The notes beneath the pieces are model-generated. The model worked only from the letters and a program-made list of their open reading frames with translations, was not told the origin of the DNA and searched no databases. A stretch of 64,000 bases of DNA from Hydractinia symbiolongicarpus (Eukaryota; Cnidaria; Hydrozoa; Anthoathecata; Hydractiniidae): positions 32,061,501 through 32,125,500 of the forward strand of contig NC_079875.1 in NCBI RefSeq assembly GCF_029227915.1. The letters run 5' to 3'. Below, piece by piece: positions 46,901-58,953 of this stretch. Position numbers and translations under genes: made by a program. The first letter of the stretch is position 1, and the number at the start of each line of letters is the position of its first letter.

Positions 46901-49324
46901 CTTATGTTTTATCCTTTTCGCCAGGAAGCAGGATTGTTAAGTGAAAACTCGGGTACTTACACAGAGAAATTAGTGGAAAACGGTGTATTAGAAATTATAA
47001 ATACAAATAAAAGAATATGCGAACCATTTGGTGAACTTGTTGAAGAAGCAATGATAAATTTTCACGCGAATGTAAATAATCTTGATTCTTTCGCCGAACA
47101 GGAAAACGACGATGTTTCTGATGAGATTAGTAGTATAAGCAACCATGACACTGACGAAATTCGAAGTAAAACCGAAAACATACCAGTTTTTGGAAACATT
47201 TTTTCATCTATTACTGAGCCTGGAATTTCCGACGACGAACTCCATGAAAAGATTCGAACATTAAATAAAACACAAAGGCAAATTTTTGAAGTGGTAAATG
47301 ATTGGGTTAGAACTTACGTAAAAGGTTTAGCATGTAACGCACACCATAAAATTAAGCCAATTCACATTTTTCTAACAGGAAGTGCAGGTTGTGGAAAGTC
47401 CCATTTAATAACAACAATTTCTGACATGCTAAATAAAGCACTTTCCTATCGTGCAGGAAACTTAGAAAAGGATAAAATTCTCATTTTAGCACCAACCGGT
47501 GTTGCTGCCATTAATATAGAGGGAAATACAATACATTCAGCCTTAGGTATACCAGCGGATAGAAACATTTCTAAGTTAAGTGATAAAAAGAAATGTATGC
47601 TGCGAAACAAGCTTTCAGAACTAAGCGTTATTGTAATAGATGAAATCTCAATGGTTTCAAACAAACTACTTTTACATATTCATCAACGGCTAACCGAAAT
47701 ATTTGGATGCGCAGATGACATTCCATTTGCAGGAATATCTGTTATAGCATGTGGCGATTTTTACCAACTTCCACCAATTCAAGCAAGGCCAGTTTACGCA
47801 GAATACAAAGATGCATTGTTAAATCTTTCACATTGCTGGAAGCATTTTAAGATTGCTGAACTAACGGAAGTTATGAGACAGCGTGGTAATCAACATTTGA
47901 TTGAATTATTAAACAATATCAGAGTGGGAAAATTAGAAACGCGACACGAAGATTTACTAAAATCTAAATTTATTTCACCAAATGACCCACATTACCCCAA
48001 AAATGCAATTCATATATTTGCTGAAAATCAACCCGCCTCTGAGCATAACAAAAAAATGCTTAATAGCATAACATCGGACGAAATAAATATCGAAGCTATT
48101 GACAAAATTCCAGAAAATATACCCATGCAATTAGTCCAAAATTTTAATTCTTGCACTCAAATGGAAACAGGTGGACTTGCGCGAAACCTTCTGCTAAAAC
48201 TTCATGCAAAAGTCATGTTGACGTCAAATATTGATGTATCTGATAAACTCATTAACGGACAGATAGGTACTGTTCATCGGTTGAAAACCGATAGCTCAGG
48301 AAATGTAACAAGAATATATTTGAAAATGGAAGACATATATACTGGACTTAAAGCTATGAGAACAGATCCATATGCTATTCAAGAAAATGTTGTACCAATT
48401 AATAGAGTAGAGAAAGAAATCAAATTTAACAAACATAATCCATCTTCACCTTCTATGAAACGGCTGCAATTCCCATTAATGCTGTCATGGGCCTGTACTG
48501 TTCACAAGGTTCAAGGAAAAACGTTTGATAAAATTGTTGTCTGTTTTGATTTATTAAAACAACGAGCCTTTCACTCAGGACAAATATATGTTGCATTAAG
48601 TCGAGTCACAAGTTTAGACGGTTTATACCTAACGGGTACATTTGCTAAGTCAACCATTAAGTCAGACACACGAGCAACAGAGCAATACAATTACATGCGA
48701 GAACATTCAAAATTGACACAAAAAGAAACTGGTGTAATTAGCGAAAATTCTATTATGGTCACTTTGCTTAATACAAGATCCTACAACAAGCATAAAAACG
48801 ATATTAGGTCCGACCGCGTTCTCATGGCAAGTGATTTATTATGCCTAACGGAAACTCAGATACCATTGAACTCACATTTCGACTCAAAACTAGATTACTT
48901 TACTTTAATTCCAAACAACAATGTGGACAAATTGTTTGATATTGTAAAAATTCCTGGTGCAATATTTTTTAGAATGACAAAAAGAACGTTTCACGAAAAC
49001 GCTATTAATGTTTTGCTTCTATATCGTAAAAATTCCCTCAATAGAGATGAGTCATTATACCTTATTCAACATTTTTTGGGAAATGAAACTGTTGATATTA
49101 TACTCGGAGATTTTAATGTGAATGCATTTAGCGATGAAAACTATTTCCTTGATTTTCTTACTGGATATAAACAAGTCGTAACCTCGCCAACTCATATATC
49201 AGGTTCACTTATTGACCATGTCTATATCCGTAAGAATGTAATAAGTACTTTTAATGTCGAGACCTTCGTTAAAACTGTCTATTTCAATGATCACGATGCA
49301 ATCAGGCTTAAACTCTCTCTCTGA
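43971..49324 (+). pseudogene. Helentron Rep-helicase-endonuclease polyprotein, two nonsense codons
   Basis: One frame of about 1,780 codons, open except for TAA at 45329-45331 and TGA at 45416-45418. Order: end of the 18-residue repeats; zinc-binding module (CVICN ... CATCHSK); a Helitron-like N-terminal region ending near HPYLFPTGKFGYH; HUH Rep with H-I-H at 45656-45664 and the tyrosine pair YMCAY at 46268-46282; Pif1-like helicase with Walker A GSAGCGKS (47378-47401), Walker B VIVIDEIS (about 47627), GDFYQLPP, EVMRQRG, HKVQGKT and YVALSRV. Last comes an endonuclease domain with LTET, GDFNVN (49106-49123) and DHDAI. Rep cuts and joins single-stranded DNA and the helicase unwinds it. Both stops fall in Rep, so the copy is inactive though barely decayed. 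The apparent ATG at 43931 is a by-product of the deletion junction. Confidence 0.88.
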
Positions 49325-49520
49325 TTTGAAAAAAACAACCTATGAAACACAAAATCTTTACAGACGACTTCAAACAACTTTTTTCTTCGTGTTTTTAACC
49401 TCCTTTATTTTTTTTTGCATTTTAAACTTTTAAATTAATACTGTCCTCGATCGCAACGCATATAATTGCTTTCCAACATGTTTGCTTAAGGCGGAAATCT
49501 TCAAGCCGCAGGGCTTCTTG
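49325..49520 (+). other. Helentron 3' terminus with inverted repeat and hairpin
   Basis: 195 bp after the stop codon. GGCGGAAATC (49490-49499) is the exact complement of the 5' terminus. It is followed by TTC, a hairpin AAGCC/GGCTT with loop GCAG, and CTTG. By analogy with other Helitrons the hairpin acts as the termination signal of rolling-circle transfer. Confidence 0.75.
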
Positions 49521-52500
49521 TTCGTATTGATACAAGATAATTGTACCTTAGGGACGACAATCTCGTCTCAGTTTCTATATATTTTAGCCGTAAATATGAT
49601 AAACGAGGCATTTAAAAGAATCAAATCTCATATATTTGCGATTCTCCGTGTTGATAGAAGATAATTGCCATTTAGGGTCGACAACCTCATCTCAGTTTCT
49701 ATATATTTTAGCCGTAAAATTGATAAACGAAGCATTTAAAAGAAACAAATGTCTCATATATTTGCGATTCTTCGTGTAGATACAAGATAATTGTCATTTT
49801 GGGTCGACAACCTCGCCTCAGGTTCTATATATTTTAGTTGTAAAATTGCTAAACGAGGCATTTCAAAGTGACATATATTTGCGATTGTTCGTATTGATGC
49901 AAGATAATTGTCATTTAGGGACGACAATCTCGTCTCAGGTTCCATATATTTTAGTCGTAAAGTTGATAAACGAGGCATTTAAAAGAGAAAAATGTCTGAT
50001 ATATTTGCCATTTTTCGTATTGATACAAGACAATTGTACCTTAGGGACGACAATCTCGTCTCACTTTCTATACATTTTTGCCGTAAATATGATAAACGAG
50101 GCATTTAAAAGAATCAAATCTCATATATTTGCGATTCTCCGTGTTAATAGAAGATAATTGCCATTTAGGGTCGACAACCTCGTCTCAGGCTCTATATATT
50201 TTAGCCGTAAAATTGATAAACGAGGCATTTAAAAGAAACAAATGTATATTTGCGATTCTTCGTGTTGATACTAGATAATTGTCATTTAGGGTCGCCAACC
50301 TTGTCTCAGGTTCTATATATTTTAGTCGTAAAATTGCTAAACGAGGCATTTCAAAGTGACATGTATTTGCGATTTTTCGTATTGACACAAGATAATTGTC
50401 ATTTAGGGATGTCAATCTCGTCCCTGGTTCCATATATTTTTGTCGTAAAGTTGATAAACGAGGCATTTAAAAGAGACAAATGTCTGATATATTTGCTATT
50501 TTTCGTACTGATACAAGATAACTGTCATTTAGGGTCGACAACCTCGTCTCAGGTTCTTTGTATTTTAGCCGTATAATTGATAAACGAGGCATTTCAAAGT
50601 GACCAGTGCCATGTATTTGCGATTTTTCGCATTGATGCAGGTTAATTGTCACTTAGGGTCGACAACCTCGTCTCAGGTTCTTTGTATTTTAGGTGTATAA
50701 TTGATAAACGAGCCATTTAAAAGAGACAAATGTCTGATATATTTGCTATTTTTCGTATTGATACAAGATAATTGTCACTTAGGGTCGACAACCTCGTCTC
50801 AGGTTCTATATATTTTAGTCGTAAAATTGCTAAACGAGGCTATTTCAAAGTGACATGTATTTGCGATTGTTCGTATTGATGCAAGATAATTGTCATTTAG
50901 GGACGACAATCTCGTCTCATGTTCCATATATTTTAGTCGTAAATATGATAAACGAGGCATTTAAAAGAATCAAATCTCATATATTTGCGATTCTCCGTGT
51001 TAATAGAAGATAATTGCCATTTAGGGTCGACAACCTCGTCTCAGGCTCTATATATTTTAGCCGTAAAATTGATAAACGAGGCATTTAAAAGAAACAAATG
51101 TATATTTGCGATTCTTCGTGTTGATACTAGATAATTGTCATTTAGGGTCGACAACCTTGTCTCAGGTTCTATATATTTTAGTCGTAAAATTGCTAAACGA
51201 GGCATTTCAAAGTGACATGTATTTGCGATTTTTCGTATTGACACAAGATAATTGTCATTTAGGGATGTCAATCTCGTCCCTGGTTCCATATATTTTTGTC
51301 GTAAAGTTGATAAACGAGGCATTTAAAAGAGACAAATGTCTGATATATTTGCTATTTTTCGTACTGATACAAGATAACTGTCATTTAGGGTCGACAACCT
51401 CGTCTCAGGTTCTTTGTATTTTAGCCGTATAATTGATAAACGAGGCATTTCAAAGTGACCAGTGCCATGTATTTGCGATTTTTCGCATTGATGCAGGTTA
51501 ATTGTCACTTAGGGTCGACAACCTCGTCTCAGGTTCTTTGTATTTTAGGTGTATAATTGATAAACGAGCCACTTAAAAGAGACAAATGTCTGATATATTT
51601 GCTATTTTTCGTATTGATACAAGATAATTGTCACTTAGGGTCGACAACCTCGTCTCAGGTTCTATATATTTTAGTCGTAAAATTGCTAAACGAGGCTATT
51701 TCAAAGTGACATGTATTTGCGATTGTTCGTATTGATGCAAGATAATTGTCATTTAGGGACGACAATCTCGTCTCATGTTCCATATATTTTAGTCGTAAAA
51801 TTGATAAACGAGGCATTTAAAAGAGACAAATGTCTGATATATTTGCCAATTTTCGTATTGATACAAGATAATTGTCATTTAGGGACGAAAATCTCGTCTC
51901 AGTTTCTATATATTTTAGCCGTAAAATTGATAAACGAGGCATTTAAAAGAAACAAATGTCTCATATATTTGCGATTCTCCGTGTTGATACAAGATAATTG
52001 TTATTTTGGGTCGACAACCTCGTCTAAGGTTCTATATATTTTAGTCGAAAAATTGCTAAACGAGGCATTTCAAAGTGACATGTATTTGCGATTTTTCGTA
52101 TTGACACAAGATAATTGTCATTTAGGGATGACAATCTCGTCCCTGGTTCCATATATTTTTGTCGTAAAGTTGATAAACGAGGCATTTAAAAGAGACAAAT
52201 GTCTGATATATTTGCTATTTTTCGTACTGATACAAGATAACTGTCATTTAGGGTCGACAACCTCGTCTCAGGTTCTTTGTATTTTAGCCGTATAATTGAT
52301 AAACGAGGCATTTCAAAGTGACAAATGTCTAATATATTTGCTATTTTTCGTATTGATACAAGATAATTGTCATTTAGGGTCGACAACCTCGTCCCAGTTT
52401 TTATGTATTTTAGCCGTAAAATTGATTAACGAGGCATTTAAAAGAGACAAATGTCTGATATATTTGCCATTTTTCGTATTGATGCAAGATAATTGTACCT

Positions 52501-55177
52501 TAGGGACGACAATCCCGTCTCAGTTTCTATATATTTTAGCCGTAAATATGATAAACGAGGCATTTAAAAGAATCAAATCTCATATATTTGCGATTCTCCG
52601 TGTTGATACAAGATAATTGTTATTTTGGGTCGACAACCTCGTCTCAGGTTCTATATATTTTAGCCGTAAAATTGATAAACGAAGCATTTAAAAGAATCAA
52701 ATGTCTCATATATTTGCGATTCTTCGTGTTGATACAAGATAATTGTTATTTTGGGTCGACAACCTCGTCCCAGGTTCTATATATTATAGTTGTAAAATTG
52801 CTAAACGAGGCATTTCAAAGTGACATGTATTTGCGATTGTTCGTATTGATGCAAGATAATTGTCATTTAGGGACGACAATCTCGTCTCAGGTTCCATATA
52901 TTTTAGTCGTAAAGTTGATAAACGAGGCATTTAAAAGAGACAAATGTCTGATATATTTGCTATTTTTCGTATTGATACAAGATAATTGTCATTTAGGGTC
53001 GACAACCTCGTCCCAGTTTTTATGTGTTTTAGCCGTAAAATTGATAAACGAGGCATTTAAAAGAAACAAATGTCTCATATATTTGCGATTCTTCGTGTTG
53101 ATACAAGATAATTGTCATTTAGGGTCGACAACCTCGTCTCAGGCTCTATATATTTTAGCCGTAAAATTGATAAACGAGGCATTTAAAAGAGACAAATATC
53201 TGATATATTTGCCAATTTTCGTATTGATACAAGATAATTGTCATTTAGGGACGACAATCTCGTCTCATGTTCCATATATTTTAGTCGTAAAATTGATAAA
53301 CGAGGCATTTAAAAGAGGCAAATGTCTGATATATTTGCTATTTTTCGTATTGATACAAGATAATTGTCATTTAGGGTCGACAACCTCGTCCCAGTTTTTA
53401 TGTGTTTTAGCCGTAAAAATGATAAACGAGGCATTTAAAAGAAACAAAATGTCTCATATATTTGCGATTCTTCGTGTTGATACAAGATAATTGTCATTTA
53501 GGGTCGACAACCTCGTCTCAGGTTCTATATATTTTAGCCGTAAAATTGATAAACGAGGCATTTAAAAGAAACAAATGTATATTTGCAATTCTTCGTGTTG
53601 ATACTAGATAATTGTCATTTAGGGTCGACAACCTCGTCTCAGGTTCTATATATTTTAGTCGTAAAATTGCTAAACGAGGCTATTTCAAAGTGACATGTAT
53701 TTGCGATTTTTCGTATTGACACAAGATAATTGTCATTTAGGGTCGACAACCTCGTCTCAGGTTCTATATATTTTAGTCGTAAAATTGCTAAACGAGGCTA
53801 TTTCAAAGTGACATGTATTTGCGATTTTTCGTATTGACACAAGATAATTGTCATTTAGGGACGACAATCTCGTCCCTTGTTCCATATATTTTTGTCGTAA
53901 AGTTGATAAACGAGGCATTTAAAAGAGACAAATGTCTGATATATTTGCTATTTTTCGTATTGATACAAGATAATTGTCATTTAGGGTCGACAACCTCGTC
54001 CCAGTTTTTATGTGTTTTAGCCGTAAAATTGATAAACGAGGCTTTTAAAAGAAACAAATGTCTCATATATTTGCGATTCTTCGTGTTGATACAAGATAAT
54101 TGTCATTTAGGGTCGACAACCTCGTCTCAGGCTCTATATATTTTAGCCGTAAAATTGATAAACGAGGCTATTTCAAAGTGACATGTATTTGCGATTTTTC
54201 GTATTGACACAAGATAATTGTCATTTAAGGACGAAAATCTCGTCTCAGTTTCTATATATTTTAGCCGTAAAATTGATAAACGAGGCATTTAAAAGAAACA
54301 AATGTCTCATATATTTGCGATTGTTCGTGTTGATACAAGATAATTGTCATTTAGGGTCGACAATCTCGTCTCAGGTTCCATATATTTTAGTTGTAAAATT
54401 GATAAACGAGGCATTTCAAAGTGACGAATGTCATGTATTTGCGATTACAAGATAATTGTCGTTTAGGGACGACAATCTCGTCTCAGGTTCCATATCTTTT
54501 AGTCGTAAAATTAATAAACGAGGCATTTAAAAGAGACAAATGTCTGATATATTTGCCAATTTTCGTATTGATACAAGATAATTGTCACTTAGGGACGACA
54601 ATCTCGTCTCATGTTCCATATATTTTAGTCGTAAAATTGATAAACGAGGCATTTAAAAGAGACAAATGTCTGATATATTTGCCAATTTTCGTATTGATAC
54701 AAGATAATTGTCATTTAGGTAGGGACGAAAATCTCGTCTCTGTTTCTATATATTTTAGCCGTAAAATTGATAAACGAAGCATTTAAAAGAAACAAATGTC
54801 TCATATATTTGCGAATGTTCGTGTTGATACAAGATAATTGTCATTTAGGGTCGACAATCTCGTCTCAGGTTCCATATATTTTAGTTGTAAAATTGATAAA
54901 CGAGGCATTTCAAAGTGACGAATGTCATGTATTTGCGATTACAAGATAATTGTCATTTAGGGACGACATTCTCGTCTCAGGTTCCATATCTTTTAGTCGT
55001 AAAATTGATAAACGAGGCATTTAAAAGAGACGAGTGTCTCATATATTTTTGATTTTTCGTATTGATACAGGATAATTGTTATTTAGGGACGACAACCTCG
55101 TCCCAGGTTCTATATGTTTCATCCGTGGAATTGATAAACGAGGTATTGCAAAGTGACTAGTGTGATATATTTGCGAT
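49521..55177 (+). repeat. Satellite array 6
   Basis: About 46 monomers. It starts TTCGTATTGATACAAG directly after the Helentron end. Many monomers here have a shortened hairpin (CAAAGTGACATGTATTTG). An 856-bp higher-order unit (7 monomers) is repeated, about 50100-50955 and 50956-51811. A 300-residue open frame (52588-53490) spans seven same-phase monomers. I regard it as an artefact of a period that is a multiple of three. Confidence 0.94.
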
Positions 55178-55600
55178 ATATACATGTCAAGAAAACTTGT
55201 GTGGTGCTTTTTACGTTCTTGATTAATGAAAAAGATTTTGACGATAAGTCCAGAAAGAGCTAGTGGTGTTTGTTAAAACAAATTCTATTTGAAATGTTTT
55301 TTCTCAGGGTTAATTCTGATACAAACAGCATACCTTCCTGTTTGTCAAACTACTGAGGTGTCTTACTCACCACTGTTAGTAAAGTTGACACATCCCAGCA
55401 AAATTTTTTGTATTTGATGAATTATACCTTCTTCCTCTTAAGAACTTATATTTTGAAATTTGTGAACGTATATTTATGAAATAAATAAGAAACCTATTCT
55501 ACTATAACCTATAGTTCTAATAAAAAAGACGATATGTGCTTTTAATAATTTGCTTACGTAAATTAAAAAATATAATTGTCTGAAAATGTTCTTAATTTTT
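55178..55600. other. Intergenic, 3' flank of ankyrin gene
   Basis: Unique AT-rich DNA between the satellite and the ankyrin exon. No gene is recognised. For the minus-strand gene, this is the likely 3' untranslated and polyadenylation region. Confidence 0.4.
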
Positions 55601-56068
55601 CTAATGTTCTTGTAATAAACGTTTGATAGAGTTATTACGAGCAACACCATAAGCAGTTTGGTACCATTTGTTTCGTACATTGATATCGATATGTGGTATC
55701 GACAACAACAACTTTACACAATCAGTGTGACCATTACGAGATGCAAAATATAATGGTGTTTCATTGTCAGTGTTCACGTTGTTAATGTTTGTGACGTCAT
55801 GATTAATTAAAACTTTCAAAACATCATGACGACCACCACTTGCACTGTAGTGATATGCATTCCATTTATCTTCATCCACAGCATTCACATCGCTACCAGC
55901 ATCAATCAAGCATTTCACTATTGATGGTTTATTGTACCATGCTGCTTCCATCAACAGTGTTCTTTCATAAAAACCTCTCATTTTAACGATACTTGGATGA
56001 TCAATAAGAATTGTTTGAAATGTCTTGACATCACCATTTTTAATGATTTTATTAAGTTCTAAACACAA
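55601..56068 (-). CDS. Ankyrin-repeat protein, 3' exon
   Basis: 155 residues open from 56068 to the TAA at 55603-55601. There is no ATG at its start. A TTGTGTTTAG acceptor-like site before 56058 suggests that this is the last exon of a spliced gene. Four to five ankyrin repeats are visible: about 21-55 (RTLLMEAAWYNKPSIVKCLI), 56-90 (WNAYHYSASGGRHDVLKVLI), 91-125 (ETPLYFASRNGHTDCVKLLL), and partial ones at each end. Ankyrin repeats are protein-binding scaffolds; nothing here tells the partner. It is intact and has codon use unlike the satellite, so it is probably a host gene. Upstream exons were not identified in 56069-60344. Confidence 0.72.
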   Translation of the reverse strand: MCLELNKIIKNGDVKTFQTILIDHPSIVKMRGFYERTLLMEAAWYNKPSIVKCLIDAGSDVNAVDEDKWNAYHYSASGGRHDVLKVLINHDVTNINNVNTDNETPLYFASRNGHTDCVKLLLSIPHIDINVRNKWYQTAYGVARNNSIKRLLQEH

Positions 56069-56819
56069 GTTATGTGGTATTAATTAAAAACAAAAATGAC
56101 AAGGGTGTAAACTTTAAATAAAAATTATTGCGCTAAATGAAATAGGGCCGAAGTTTGCAGTCGGCGCAAAATTTCAATAGTAATCTCTATTTCTAACCTC
56201 TTAAGTTTTAAGAACATTTATATAGTCAATTGTCTAAAAATTAAAACTTTAAGAACATAATTGTTAATAAGTTTAATTGGGTTATGTCATTTTTCGTAAA
56301 CAATAAAAATTAAACTCATCATTTTTAAACTGATATACGACTAAGTGTAAAAATTTAAAGAGTGTATTTGATATTCTGTTTTACTATTAATGTAGATTCC
56401 CGGGAAACAAAGTTGCCGCGGGCGTTCGCAGTTGACTTGGGTGACATTTTCGTTCAATGTTTCCATTTTTTGCACGCATTAGTTTTGTTTACAGTCCTCT
56501 GAAAGAAGAAAAACGCTGTTAGTTTTTATCCTCGATTTTGATTAGGTGCAACCTAACAGTGTGCAAATTTTATACCGCAAGTTTATAATATCTAGTGCCA
56601 GTTACAAATTTTAAACTGCGAGTTTAACGTATCATAGTCCGAGTTACAAATTTTAAACTGCGAGTTTATCATATCTCGTGTGAGGTACAAATTTTAAACT
56701 AAAAAAGGAAAACAGGAAATTAAAAAATCATATAAAAAACGAACTTTTTTTTTAAAAAGAATCTCCACATGCTCTTTCAAGCTACTCTCTTTTAAAAGCG
56801 CCTAATTATGGAAGAATAA
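56069..56819. other. Intergenic region with 41-42 bp minisatellite
   Basis: A minisatellite of about 3.4 copies lies at 56560-56700, with unit landmarks TACAAATTTTAAACTGCGAG and TATC or TAT(C/A)AT. Otherwise no gene is seen. Confidence 0.6.
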
Positions 56820-56820
56820 A

Positions 56821-58480
56821 GATTTTGGGTGAAAGTTATTGAGAGCCAAGAGAATTTACATTTTGTATTGTTTTTACTTGACGACGAAAATGAGGTTGTC
56901 CTTAGTTTTAGAAACAACGATTTGAACCTAAAGTTGTTTTGTTATTTGTATTTGCCAGAAAGAAAAGTCTCATGTTCTTATAAAATTATTTATGTAAGAA
57001 AACCGTGGAAGTTGCTGCTTATAGCATGTATTTAGTCGAAATTAGCAAGGAGTAATTGTACGGGAGCGCAGGGATGGATAGTTCAGTGAGGAATTATCAT
57101 TAGTAGGTGTTATCTAGGGCGGCAGTTTTATTTGGATTTTCAAACAGTTTTTTTTTTTTAATTTTAAAAGTGGCAAGTGACATTACAGTAACACGGTGAG
57201 TTGTTAAGAATTAAAATGTAAGTAGGCAAACTGGCTTTGATTGGCTCACCAAGTATAAAAGTTTAGGGGGTAGTGTGATAAGAAGTGGAGAAGAACATCT
57301 ATTGTGCTACGAGTGGTGAAAATTGGAGTGATAGTACTACGGTAAACTACAAGTGGTTAGAAATGGGATTGACAGTACTGTTAATCATCAAAAACTACAT
57401 ATAGGGACGAATAAATTAAGTCTAATTTCTGCGTAACGCAAGAGAACAAACTCCAGTCTTTGTCGCCTAAAATCTCTCTTAAAATATGGGTTTATCTTAA
57501 AATAATTTGAATTTTGGTGGGAAAATGTTTTCCAAAGCCTAGCGTACAGAACTGAACAGTACTATGCACAGTACACTGCAACAAGAAAAACGTTCAAAGT
57601 TGATGAGTGTTAAGAATTGATAGTATTGGAATAATACTTGTGCTTACGTTATTACAAAGGCAATATTTGAATTGTATGGAACAAATATGTAAACTACAAG
57701 TGGTTAAAAGTGGGATTGAAAAAATAAACAAATACGAATAAACAAGTCAAATTTTTGCGTACCGCAAGAGAACAAACCCCAGGCTTTTTCGCCTAAATCT
57801 CTCTTAGCATATTGGTTTATCTTAAAATAACTTAAATTTTTAGGGAGGATTTTTTTTGCAAAGCCGAGTGCTCAAAACAAAACAGTTACAAGAAAAAAAT
57901 TGTCAAACTTGATGAGTGTTTTGAATTGATAGTATTGGAGTAATACTTTTGCTCACGTTAGTACAAAGGCAATCTGTTTTAGGTAGCAATACCACAATTT
58001 ACTGCAGATTGAGAAAAATTAACCTATCTCCACCACATAAAGAACTTCATACCTTCGAAAGAGTAACTCTTCTTAGCAAGCTGGAAATGTTTTGACTTTG
58101 CATCACTAAATAAAAACACAGTTCAATTATAGTGCAGCTATTTTTTAATTTTTATAAATCTGTACAAACATTTAATAAACAAGCTGTAGAAACAATTTAA
58201 TTGTATGGAACAAATATTGAAGCAGTTGTAATGATATATCAATCATTTAAAACAGTTCAATGACAACAAAGTCTGATTCTGATCATTATGGTGACTAGTG
58301 AGGATGACAATGACAAGTAACACTATGAAGATTTAAAATATACCTACTTCTGCTGTTGTTTTCCAGAGCGGGGATTTACAATTGGTTTCTCGTACTCTAT
58401 AAAATATAATAAATTTTTTTTTAAAATTCACATAATTTATGTTAAAACTTTAATTAATAAAGACGAAAAACTCACTTTTC
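56821..58480. repeat. Diverged tandem duplication around the TRIM 3' end, copy 1
   Basis: Homologous to 58954-60480. Shared pieces in order: an AAAGTTATT(G/C)AG..CAAGAGAATT stretch; GAGGTTGTCCTTAGTTTTAG; a TGGTGAAAATTGGA(G/A)T region; GATGAGTGTTAAGAATT; GAGTAACTCTTCTTA; and the last TRIM exon with its intron. Homology stops at the 5' splice site of TRIM exon 2. The copies differ by many substitutions and small indels, so the duplication is old. A plus-strand frame at 56820-57037 has a homologue at about 58958-59176 (see findings). Confidence 0.8.
58344..58396 (-). pseudogene. Orphan copy of the last TRIM exon
   Basis: 53 bp with an intact acceptor (TATAG) and the same reading and stop codon as exon 3 of the TRIM gene (60345-60397). 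One residue differs (Ser to Arg). There is no exon 2 upstream of it, so it cannot make a TRIM protein by itself. It might serve as an alternative last exon of the full gene, about 2 kb further downstream. Confidence 0.65.
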
Positions 58481-58953
58481 AGACTATTTTCAGATTATGT
58501 GCTAAAAATGGCGTATCACCCTATCACAAATTTTAAATTTTTTGAAGATGTCAAAGTATTCTTGAAAAGCTATTCACGGTTCTTTTTTCACCAAAATCTG
58601 ACTAATTATTGTTAACTTTGTTTTACTAGAAACTTCTACTTAAGTATCAGCCTGACATGCCATTTTCTAACAAATCACAATTACACTGTAATTCGTCAAT
58701 CACAACGTTGGTTCTTGCACATAATAAAATTGAAGAAAGACTTATTAAATATCGCAAAAAAAAAAGCTTCCTTTACTTTACTTTCTAAACTTTCTTTTCT
58801 TACCTTTCCACGGCGTTATATATTACATATATTTTTGTGAATAGAAAGAACATCATTATGCTGTTTCAAGCAAAGAAGAACACGAGATCTTAATTTGTCA
58901 AAATATTAGATCTTACATTTAGGTTATCCAGGGAACAATTATTAAAGATAAAA
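58481..58953. other. Unassigned spacer between the duplicated blocks
   Basis: No gene, RNA or repeat is recognised. The sequence is AT-rich and unique within the window. Confidence 0.3.

Larger units (their letters stand above)
39524..49520 (+). mobile_element. Helentron copy 2, near-complete (9,997 bp)
   Basis: Rolling-circle transposon of the Helentron class, recognised by Rep nuclease, Pif1-like helicase and a C-terminal endonuclease/exonuclease/phosphatase domain in one frame. 5' terminus GATTTCCGCC (39524-39533); exact inverse complement GGCGGAAATC at 49490-49499; then hairpin AAGCC-GCAG-GGCTT (49503-49516) and CTTG. Terminal versus subterminal inverted repeats with a 3' hairpin are the known plan of Helitron2/Helentron elements. 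The flanks are satellite: ATTTTT on the left, TTCGTATTG on the right. Internal damage: a MITE insertion (40926-41867), a LINE/SINE piece (42622-42752), a ~770 bp deletion at ~43971, one lost base near 43810, and two nonsense codons in Rep. Confidence 0.88.

Noticed and set aside
52588-53490. 300-residue open frame in the satellite, with many similar 60-160 residue frames in all arrays
   Set aside because: The period is 126 or 123 bp, so a stop-free monomer stays open in tandem. Frames are open on both strands, end whenever a class B monomer (two bases shorter) occurs, and show no start or splice context. Repeat artefact.
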